Made by a program: the position numbers and the translations under genes. From Stagonosporopsis chrysanthemi (taxonomy: Eukaryota; Ascomycota; Dothideomycetes; Pleosporales; Didymellaceae): 64,000 bases of DNA. The stretch is taken from the NCBI GenBank assembly GCA_022560025.1, contig JAFISE010000057.1:62001-126000 (forward strand), written 5' to 3'. The notes under the pieces are model-generated. The model saw nothing but the letters and a program-made list of their open reading frames with translations, had not been told where the DNA came from and did no database searches. Shown one piece after another: positions 55,918 through 64,000 of this stretch (its first letter is position 1; every line of letters begins with the position of its first letter).

Positions 55918-56338
55918 TTGGTGTTTGGTCAGAGAGTTTGTTAGATAGCTTGAGTACATAGATCATGATAGTAAGCCCAGTGTTCTCAACTTAAAATGCT
56001 CCTCTCAGAAAGTATAGTAGTGTAACTCAAGGGTTGGCCATCCTGTCTTCCTCGCGGCGCCCCTGATAGTAGAGGCGTTCTCCGTAGCTGATTTGAAGCA
56101 ACATCTGTACAAAATTTGTCGGTTCTTGCCCTTGTACAAAGCCAATGCGGGTCAAGATTCGAAATATGTATTCCATAACATCGTCAGGGCCACATGTGAT
56201 TTCTACTTTAGCGTGGTAGGACAGTGTGTCTATGCCAAAACGCATGTATCAACCATCGTTTTCGAGAAACGCCTTGCAAGGATTCAGAGTAACTGTATGG
56301 TATAATGAAGCGTTTACAGAATTAAGAAAAAAAGAAAA
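55918..56338. other. Intergenic region between convergent genes
   Basis: 420 bases between the hydrolase and dioxygenase stops. No motif copy, no gene. Confidence 0.6.
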
Positions 56339-57211
56339 TCAAGCCTTCTGTCCCCATCTCCCGACCGTGAACTGACTGTTACACATGTTCACCAGCTCCC
56401 AATCCTCAGCGCCCAACACACACTCCTCCCCTGTCCGCGGACTCGCATCCACGACACCAGCAACAAAACACGCCGCCATGTAGTGATCATCTGTGGCATG
56501 CGCATCCCTAAACATCGGATGCTTCATCAGCCTCGTGATGCCCCTAGTGACAGCCCCCTTCGGCGCCCCCTTCCTGCAGCTCCTAACAAACACATCCTCG
56601 ACGCTCTGCCTGAACTCCAACATCGGCGCCTCGGGCGGGTACGGCTGCGCCAGGTTGTCCGAGTAGCGCAGCATCTGGCCCCAGTGGTTGCGGTACAGGT
56701 TGTGGACGGCGCCGCCGGTGCCGATGATCAGGTAGCCGTCTTCACGGAAGGGGGCGAGGATGGCGCCCACGCGCGCGTGCAGGTGCGGGTCGAACCGCCC
56801 GTTCATGCTGATGATGGTCGTGGGCGGGCATTTGGCGGGGAACATGCGGATCAGGATCAGGTATGTGTCGTGGATCCAGTCGAACTGGTCGTTGGGGCGG
56901 GCGTCGATGCCTTGCTCGCGGAGGGCGGCGATGCATTTTTTGCCCGTCGCGAGGTCCGGGCTGAGCTCGTAGTCTACGTATTTCTTGGGGTGCACGTAGG
57001 CGACGGGGGATTTGGCGGGTTTGGGGTTGGTGGATACGTCGATGCGGTTTACGCCGCGGGCGTCCCAATGAGCGCCCATCATGATGATGCCTTTGATGCC
57101 GTGGCGGAGGGCTTCGTCGCCACACGCTTTCCAGTAGTCGGATGAGCGCGTTTCCTCGCCCAGCATCATGGTGGAGCCGTGGGAGAAGAAGTGGACCGGA
57201 GGGATCGCCAT
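56339..57211 (-). CDS. LigB/DODA-type extradiol ring-cleavage dioxygenase
   Basis: Single exon, 290 residues. The family (4,5-DOPA-extradiol-dioxygenase-like, LigB superfamily) opens catechol rings next to the two hydroxyls using a His/His/His-bound metal. Seen: SHGS (His11), GAHWD (His48), DWIHD (His114), GGAVHNL (His170) and DDHYMA (His243). By comparison with DODA, 11, 48 and 243 would be metal ligands and 114/170 active-site residues. Such enzymes are known as anchors of fungal phenolic-degradation clusters. The substrate is not readable. Divergent from the regulator gene; the shared 440-base promoter holds the degenerate motif copy. Confidence 0.92.
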   Translation of the reverse strand: MAIPPVHFFSHGSTMMLGEETRSSDYWKACGDEALRHGIKGIIMMGAHWDARGVNRIDVSTNPKPAKSPVAYVHPKKYVDYELSPDLATGKKCIAALREQGIDARPNDQFDWIHDTYLILIRMFPAKCPPTTIISMNGRFDPHLHARVGAILAPFREDGYLIIGTGGAVHNLYRNHWGQMLRYSDNLAQPYPPEAPMLEFRQSVEDVFVRSCRKGAPKGAVTRGITRLMKHPMFRDAHATDDHYMAACFVAGVVDASPRTGEECVLGAEDWELVNMCNSQFTVGRWGQKA

Positions 57212-57486
57212 GTTGTTCTTTTCACGGTGTGATGCCCCTCAGAAGCGCTTACAGCCTTTCAGTAATTGGTTTCGAAATCGATTTGATATAGATTTTCAAC
57301 TCAATGCTGCACTCAATCGGATATGAGCAAAGTTGGGGACGCAAAGGCCGAAAGGAGTAATGTTCGCTGTTAGCTTAATCACCGAGAAATCGATATCCGT
57401 CCGCCGGTTTCAAGACAAAAGAGGGCGAGCCAAGTAGGAATGCAGGCTCGGTAGCCGGCCACTGTTGAATAATGGTCGAGCGGGTG

Positions 57487-57506
57487 ACTTCGTGATGTGG
57501 GGGGCC
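57487..57506 (-). promoter_or_regulatory. Degenerate motif copy between dioxygenase and regulator
   Basis: On the minus strand this reads GCCCCCCACATCACGAAG: CCCCCACATC matches copies 1 and 3, but CAC-GAAG replaces CGGAAG. It lies about 150 bases before the regulator start and 280 before the dioxygenase start. Confidence 0.45.
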
Positions 57507-57652
57507 GGCCCAGCCTCGGCCACAGTCCTTACTCGCGCCGGACGTGCCGCGCATGATTTGGCTCTCGCTCTCCCCACAACCCAGCGTTCCCCAGGTTCTC
57601 CTCCACCTCCCTCCCCGAAGCCATTGTGCCACTATCGTTCGACGCATTTGCA

Positions 57653-60600
57653 ATGCAGGCAAATGCGACACCACCACAAGAGCAACTGGCAGCCGCTATA
57701 CCCGATTTGGAACAGCAGAGACTCTTTCAGTGCAGCACGTGCAAGAGATCCTTCACCAGGGCCGATCATCTCACGCGGCACGTTCGAGCTCGTACGTATC
57801 ATCCTTCATAGCGTAGCACTGGGAATGGTTGTATCGCGTCTGTGATTGTGTGGGCTAGAAGTGACTATTATCTTGTCTATAAGGCGTAGCTTTCTTTGCA
57901 CATTCCTTATGCAGGAGGCAACAGCAACCGTGCACGTTATCATCATGCCGTATCTGTCTTTTTAGGCCCTCGTACTGACCTTCAAGCACAGATACGAAGC
58001 AAAAACCGTATATCTGCCCAATTTGCTCAAAGGGCTTTGCTAGGATGTATTCGCACCCCCCTCTAATTCCGTATCCGAAGTTCTAACCGCCTACAGAGAT
58101 CTACTTAAAAGGCATGTAACGAACCACAACGCGGACTCTGCTGCCAAAAAGCAGAAGCGAGAGGTCGCTCGCGATACCCGAGTTGTACAAGCGTGCGAGG
58201 CATGCTCTCAAAGTCATCTACGCTGTGAAGACGAAAAGCCATGCAGTCGTTGTAAGAAGAAGAGCATCGTCTGCAAAGTGCCGGAAATTTCCACAACAGA
58301 TGACGAAGTCAACGGACTTGATGCAGTTCACGCAGCGCAGGACCTGCTCGACCTATCGAACGGGTACGACTACGCATCTCCAATGCCGCCGCCTGACAAT
58401 GGTCAGACCCTGACTCCACAACTTAGTGACGGCGACAGGGAAGTGTTTCAACCGCCAGCCATATCAGTAGCACAGATGACGCCTTCGAGTGGGTTGCGCT
58501 TGGAGGGGCGTGAACGATCTCTCAGCACCACCAACGATAACAATCACAATGCTAGCACACTAGCAATGAACCAATTGTACACTGGTACTGACAATGCGGA
58601 CCTTACGTTCTTCGACGGCACCATGTCGAATTTTGATGACACACCCGGCGTCGATCCCTTCTTACCGGACTACTTCCGGAACATGCCACCGTTTGAGTCG
58701 TTCCTGTCTGGCCATGCTACTCCAAGGGGTCTACTGGACCTCAACTTCGACATGGATGTTGGGCTCACAGATCTCGATCTTGGGTTGCTGGATCAATACA
58801 ACTTTCAAGTGCCTTTTACAGCGGGAACGCCTTCTACTGACGCTCATGGTTTAGAGCCACAACCACTGGAGCGTGACGGCGCGCCAGTACGTGCGGAAGC
58901 CTTCAAACAAAGCATATGGCGCTACAACCCACGCCGTGATAAGGACCATGGCGGGATGGAACAGTCGAATCTGGCTTTTCCCGATTCAGAGAAAGACAGT
59001 TCCCGCCGCGCACATCTCCCACAGCGACGCGCGCTGAATGAAAGACTTGGTCGTGTGAGCCGTGATCGGGTCATGGCTCTGGTCCTTGGTACATGCAGTC
59101 CTGAGAACGTCAAGCGTATTGCATCCGCGTTTCCAAGCGTCGAACTGCTTGATGGGCTTATACAGTTCTTCCTAACCTCACCGGCCCTCGATGTGCAGTC
59201 TTGGTTCCACCTTCCGACTTTGTCTCTGGCCAAGATGAGACCAGAGTTACTTGCTTGTATCATCTCAGCAGGCGCTGCGTCAACGCCCGACGTTCCCTTG
59301 CGTAAGCTTGGATTTGCTCTTCACGAAGCGGCTCGAATGGGTCAGTCGAAGTCTTTTGAAGACGACAACTCGGCGATCAGAGACTTACAGCATGTGCGAA
59401 CCTTCTTGCTACAACTGATTGTAGGTATGTGGTCTGGTGTCAGCCGTAAGATGGAAATTGCAGAAAGCTTCTTACAACCACTTGTGACAATGGTCCGGCG
59501 GGGAGGCCGGCTGCGGCGTTCGACGTGGAAGGACATTTCCCCAACCATGGAAGAGGAGGGGCCAGCTCTGGAAGCAAAATGGCGCGATTGGGTCCACCAA
59601 GAGTCGTATGTCCGTCTAATTTATCGTGTGTTCGAGCTTGACAGACAGTCGTCAATGGCCCTACTCAAGCCGCCGCTGATGGCATACTCTGAGATGCAGC
59701 TCCCTTTGCCCAGCTCAAATCGTAAGTCGATGTTCTCTCTCATGCAGCTTCGAGCTAGTTTGGGCCAATTAGAAGTACGTTCCACTAACCCTGAATAGAC
59801 CTCTGGCTTGCAAAATCGGCGAGTGCGTGGAAGAGCGCGTACTTGGATACTTGGGATGCGGGAAAGCGCCCATCAGCGGTTGACTGCTTTTTGGACCTGG
59901 ACAATCTCGGTCAGCATGACAGCGCGAGCACCATCTTCCTGTATATGATGTGGGGCCTAGTCTGGGAGTTCCGCCAGATGACCTCGCTCGGTGCGCGCTC
60001 ACCCAGCAAAGGGAACACCAGCCTCATTTTATCATCGCGCTATCAGGAACTCACGAAGCAGATCGAAGACTTTCATGTCAGCAGCCCACCAATGACTAAG
60101 AGCGCTGAGATCACCATGGAGCTCATGCTGGTACATCTTAACGCTCCTCTGGATGACATTCAGCTATTTGCTGGGATTGAGGGTCAGGAGGAGGCGCGCT
60201 CCGCTTATCCTTCGTTGCGCGACTGGGTTAAGAGCGTTCCAGCCCGCCAGTCACTGTGGCACGCGGGACAAATTTTGCGGGCTACTGAGAACCTCCCGAG
60301 AGGCCTTCTGTGCAATTTCAATGCGATCGCCGTATACCACGCGGGACTGATTTTATGGGGCTACGGCTTGCTGAAGCGATCTGCTACAGACAAGCCATCG
60401 CCCAGTGACAGCCTCCAGACTGCAGTCCTTCTCAATGGAGACGACGTCTTGGGTGCACGAAGATTTGTCACTCTAGATCGAGGATGTCCATCGATAAGAA
60501 CAGCGAACTCGAAAGACGCAATCCCACTCAGCAACGTCGCTGCCGTCATGGATGGCTTAGTTCAGCTACTGCTGGCGCCATATGAAGCCGTTGAAGGATC

Positions 60601-60664
60601 ATGCCCACCACTGGTAGGCAATCTTGTGCAACTGTTGGAAGGCCTTCGCCCAGGCACCCAGTAG
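57653..60664 (+). CDS. Transcription factor with two C2H2 fingers plus a Zn2Cys6 cluster
   Basis: Model: join(57653..57791, 57992..58046, 58097..59721, 59799..60664), 894 residues. Finger 1 (residues 27-47: CSTC..H-x3..H) is cut by a 200-base intron, long for this window. Finger 2 (55-75: CPICSKGFARIDLLKRH) spans the next intron. The Zn2Cys6 cluster follows at 98-124 (CEACSQSHLRC, CSRCKKKSIVC). A Ser/Asp/Pro-rich linker and a fungal-specific TF middle-homology region (from ~residue 320) follow; the last exon begins HLWLAKSASAWK. This C2H2 plus Zn2Cys6 layout is known in fungi. As the only regulator in the block, it is the prime candidate to bind the shared CCACATCGG sites. Confidence 0.88.
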
Positions 60665-61337
60665 CTATCGGGAGTATCGGACCCTGTGGATTAACGCTGA
60701 GTGGTCGCCGGGACGTCTAGGAAGATGACTTTCGATGGTGGTAGAGATCAACCGAGATGCCCCTCTTAAAGGCGCAGTATGATCAACGATTTCACGGTCT
60801 TCGGCTGCAAAAGTAGAGACCGTAGTGAAGATGTCTTCGTACTGTCGCATCACAAAGCGTACATCAAATCACTCTACTGCAGTCCCCGTGCGTGACCACC
60901 GCTAATCGCCGTGCATGAGCAACCTTCTGTAACAGGAACCTTGGGCCTAGTGGATTGTGAATCCTCCACAGCACTTGGCGTTCATTGGTTGTCTTATCAG
61001 AGCGGCAGATGTTTTCGGATTAACCCCGCCTCTCTTGCTCGACTTTGTCTTAGTGTGAAAGCGGCTGGCTCCTCCACATCGGACAACCCCATTTTATCCC
61101 CACAAAACGGCAGTCCAAGCTGGGGTAATCTGGCCCAATGCGCTACTTGCTGCGACGAGCGAAAGGCGCCGAAACCCACGCTCATTCGCTGCAGTGCGAC
61201 CGAGAGTGAATGTTCGCCCTCCACGACCATCCGGTCCATAATCTATTTAGTCTGGAGTGTGCATCGACACCAAACAATTTCCATCTCCTTGGAGCCATCG
61301 CAACACTGAAGATCCCTAGGGCTCACCTTCACTCATC
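60665..61337. other. Intergenic region with MFS promoter
   Basis: 670 bases between the regulator and the transporter. Holds motif copy 4; no gene supported. Confidence 0.6.
61066..61085 (+). promoter_or_regulatory. CCACATCGG motif, copy 4 (MFS promoter)
   Basis: GGCTCCTCCACATCGGACAA, about 255 bases before the transporter start, same orientation as the gene. Confidence 0.6.
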
Positions 61338-63035
61338 ATGACATCCTTCAGGCAGGCTTTTGCCTTGTCGAAAGACGAGGTCAAGAATGCTACACCGCCA
61401 GGCACTGCTACACTTGTTGGTATGTCTGATTCAGCAACCTTCATCAACAACCTACTGATCGTCATCAGAACACCTTGAATGGGCTGCATCTCAGCAGGGT
61501 CACGATGAGATTCGTCTGGTTCCCCAACCCTCTTCAGACCCTGCGGACCCCCTGAATCTGCCAATGTGGCGAAAACTTGCCATGCTGTTCTGCATGTCTG
61601 TTCATCCCTTCGTGGTCAACTTCTCCAGTTCGTCCATCTCGAGTGCGCTGCCAATCTATGCGGGATCCCCCATCTTCGGCCTACCACCCAAGCCCTTCTC
61701 CGAGCTCACCTACTTGGTTGCCGTCAATATCCTTATGTTGGGCTTTTCAAACCTGTGGTGGGTGCCGTTGGCGAACACGTTCGGACGCAGGCCCGTTGTC
61801 CTCGGCAGTCTTCTGCTTCTCACCCTCTCAAGCATGTGGGCTGGCTTGACAACCAACTTCAACAGCCTGCTGGCAGCTCGTTTGTTCATGGGCATTGGAG
61901 GAGGGCCAGCTGACGCAGTCTCGCCCGATGTTGTTGGTGAGATCTTCTTCGTGCACCAGCGCGGGCGCGCTATGGTAAGTGACCCAAGATCGACCCTCGT
62001 ACCGGCACTAACATGTATCAGGCTATCTACACTGTTTTCTTGTCCTTCGGCTCGCTCGTCGGAGGCGTCGCAGGTGGCTACATCGTATCATCCCTAGGCC
62101 TGGTCTGGATCCACTGGATGAACGTCCTCCTCTCCGCAATAACCTTCGTGCTTTGCCTCGTCTTCCAAGCCGAGACGCTCTTCGACCGACCCCAATGGCT
62201 CAACGACCTCGAAGGCGAAGACGGAAAAGACCACACCGAGAAGAAGGAAGCCGTCTCAACCGTGCAGCCCCCACCTTCTTCATATCCCCCATACTCGTAC
62301 ATGAAGTCCCTGCGCCTCATCACCTACCGCCCGGGCATTGTCCAGAAATTCCTCGCCCCGTACAAAACCATGCGCCTCCCCGGCGTCTGGCTCATCTCCG
62401 CCTGGTACGCCGGCCTCGTCGGCCTCATCGTGACAATCAGCACCATCGGCCCTCAGCTGCTCGCGGCACCGCCGTACCTCTGGGGCAAAGACGTGGGGCT
62501 GATCAACATCGGCGGCGTCGTGGGCGCGCTGCTGGGCTGCGTCTACACGTACTTCATCGTGGACTGGACAACGAAGCGCAACGCAACCAGGGACTCGCAC
62601 GGCTACGCGGAGCCCGAGACCCGTCTCGTGACCGCGCTGCCCGCGCTCTTCATCGCCACAGCCGGCGCCCTGGTCTTCGGCTTTGTCGCCCAGAACCCCT
62701 CGCCCACTGGCTGGGTCGGGCTGCAGTTCGGCCTTGGCATGGTTGCGTTTGGCCTCATGCAGGCGCCCTCCGTGGGCTTCAACTACCTGATTGAGTCGTA
62801 CACGAGCATTGCGGGAGACTGCTTTGTGGCGGTTACGAGTGCGCGTGCGGTGGTGAGTTTTGCGTGGACGTTTTTCATCGGCGAGTGGGTGCACCACGAT
62901 GGGCCGGCGGAGGCGTTTGGCATTTTCGGTATGCTGATGGGGCTGTTTGCGCTGATGACTGTGCCGATGCTGATTTGGGGGAAGAGGCTCAGGATCTGGA
63001 CGGCGAAGTGGGTGCCCGAGGGTACGGCGCTGTGA
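61338..63035 (+). CDS. MFS transporter, DHA1/HOL1-like
   Basis: Model: join(61338..61419, 61469..61974, 62022..63035), 533 residues. Seen: soluble N-terminus, first helix around residue 80 (MLFCMSVHPFVVNF), motif-A-like NTFGRRPVVLGS after helix 2, RLFMGIGGGPADAVSPDVVGEIFF in helix 4, then a cytosolic loop with acidic residues and a second set of six helices. The GRRPVVLGS type and SPDVVGE are usual in fungal polyamine/HOL1-like and general-substrate transporters. In this cluster it could import the pathway substrate or export intermediates; direction is not readable. Exon 1 is only 82 bases but gives the conserved VEHLEWA join. Confidence 0.88.
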
Positions 63036-63429
63036 GCGCTGCGGATGTTTGGGACATGTTCGCCTTTTGTCAGGCTGGGAGATTTCTGAATCGCGTCGTT
63101 AGCTGTGAAATGTTGACTCGATGTCTTTGATCATGAATCTCACCTCTTCGTGCTGTGTGTGGAACTTCAACTCTACAGGACGCCTTCGTCAACTTGATAC
63201 GTATCCTGCTCAGCCTATACCGAATCACGCCGCCTTTACATACAGACACCGTATCGTCGTTCTTTACCCGCCCACTGCTCAGGATGGAGGTGGTGTAAGG
63301 TCCGGCGCATGCGTTCAGTAGCTAAGGCTCCCAATCTCCGCAGATTGGATGCTCAGAACAGACCATAGTGCAGACTCAGAGAACAAAGCACTAGAGAAAA
63401 GGGTAGATTCATTTTGCTACACACACCCA
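63036..63429. other. Intergenic region between convergent genes
   Basis: 394 bases; no gene and no motif copy. Confidence 0.6.
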
Positions 63430-64000
63430 CTACTCAACCCTCCTCACAGAACTAACATCACTAACCCCCGTCCCCTCCACAATCTTCGCCTCCACAACCT
63501 CATACACCGGCACCTCCTGTAATCTCGCAACAACATGGTGGAGCGTAGGCAGCGCCTTCCAGTCCAGTGCATCGAACTGCACCTGTGCGTCCTTGGCATG
63601 CAGTGTCCTCGATACCTTCTTCTCGACCGTCTTGGCGTCCTCATCGTTGGGCAGAAAGGCTGTGTACGACACGTCGGCCTGACCACGCTCCTTGCTGCCG
63701 ATGCTGCCGGTGGTGGGGATGTGCTTGTGGAAGAAGAGACCCTCTTCCGGAGGTGGGGGTGGCGGCCCGTGACCCGGAGGTGGACCTTGAGCTTGAGCTG
63801 GGGGTTGCGAGGGCGCAGCCTCGTCGTTTCTCAAGCGCTCGGCTGGCTCGGAGAGAGTCAGAGTGGCGAAATTGGAGCCCATCCAGCTAGCCTTCAATGA
63901 CAATGTGCTGCCCTCTTGCTGGACGTTGAGGTCGGCAAATAGCTTGGGGAAGCCAAGCTCTTCCCTCCCGCTGAGGATGGGGTCTGCAAGGTTCTCGAAG
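63430..64000 (-). CDS. Acetoacetate decarboxylase-like protein, 5' part outside window
   Basis: Partial: the C-terminal ~190 codons are present, and the frame is open to the window end at 63999. Seen: FENLADPILSGREELGFPKL followed by FADL, a block typical of acetoacetate-decarboxylase-fold proteins, then SWMGSNFATLTL, a Pro-rich insert, and a beta-rich C-terminus. The Schiff-base lysine region of true decarboxylases would lie upstream or in the insert and cannot be judged. Fungal members are mostly uncharacterised and often sit near aromatic or secondary metabolism genes. It could be the next member of the cluster, convergent with the MFS gene; its promoter is not visible. Confidence 0.72.
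   Translation of the reverse strand, partial: FENLADPILSGREELGFPKLFADLNVQQEGSTLSLKASWMGSNFATLTLSEPAERLRNDEAAPSQPPAQAQGPPPGHGPPPPPPEEGLFFHKHIPTTGSIGSKERGQADVSYTAFLPNDEDAKTVEKKVSRTLHAKDAQVQFDALDWKALPTLHHVVARLQEVPVYEVVEAKIVEGTGVSDVSSVRRVE

Noticed and set aside
56483..57145. 220-codon open frame opposite the dioxygenase
   Set aside because: Antisense shadow; no recognisable features.
1..64000. Transposons, insertion sequences, CRISPR arrays, rRNA genes
   Set aside because: No transposase or reverse-transcriptase-like frames, no long terminal or inverted repeats, no regularly spaced repeats and no rRNA segments were seen.

Overview
The window is nuclear DNA of a filamentous ascomycete (Pezizomycotina). 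Genes sit on both strands. Most introns are 44-80 bases long with GT..AG ends and a CTAAC/CTGAC-like branch site, and the housekeeping set is fungal (PIG-S/Gpi17, Sac1, Vps21-type Rab, Pho85, Afi1, Swp1, an Adp1-like ABC transporter). The style of the lineage-specific secreted and membrane proteins suggests Dothideomycetes, but that rank is an inference. I saw no bacterial, organellar, transposon or CRISPR features and no convincing tRNA gene. Gene models were built by hand by joining frames across introns and checking phase, so splice sites are predictions.

Layout. 0.4-8.4 kb: a DJ-1/PfpI-like protein that lacks the usual cysteine, GPI-transamidase subunit PIG-S, a SxxK serine hydrolase, an NAD(P)-binding dehydrogenase and a MARVEL-type membrane protein. 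8.4-13.9 kb: gene-poor, with one 620-residue membrane protein of unknown function. 13.9-17.4 kb: Sac1 phosphatase and a Vps21-type Rab, divergent. 17.7-21.0 kb: two predicted secreted proteins in a gene-poor stretch. 21.4-24.5 kb: a zinc-cluster regulator next to an MFS transporter, both broken. 24.9-30.3 kb: a small ABM-like protein, succinate-semialdehyde dehydrogenase, a short conserved-looking protein and a class I/II aminotransferase. 31.0-36.0 kb: EGF-bearing ABCG transporter and Pho85 kinase. 36.9-50.9 kb: a large disordered protein, a second MARVEL protein, a protein kinase with a duplicated exon-intron block, Afi1, an EF-hand protein and Swp1.

51.1-63.0 kb looks like a catabolic gene cluster: fumarylacetoacetase-type hydrolase, single-domain cupin, CocE/NonD alpha/beta-hydrolase, LigB/DODA-type extradiol dioxygenase, a regulator carrying both C2H2 fingers and a Zn2Cys6 cluster, and an MFS transporter. 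An acetoacetate-decarboxylase-like gene that runs off the window end may also belong. The word CCACATCGG occurs four times in this block, always in intergenic DNA. It lies about 140-160 bases before three of the start codons (FAH, cupin, CocE) and about 255 bases before the MFS start. A weaker version lies between the dioxygenase and the regulator. I saw no other copy by eye on either strand. The simplest reading is a co-regulated pathway for an imported aromatic ester: uptake, ester cleavage, ring opening and C-C hydrolysis, under a local regulator. The substrate is unknown.
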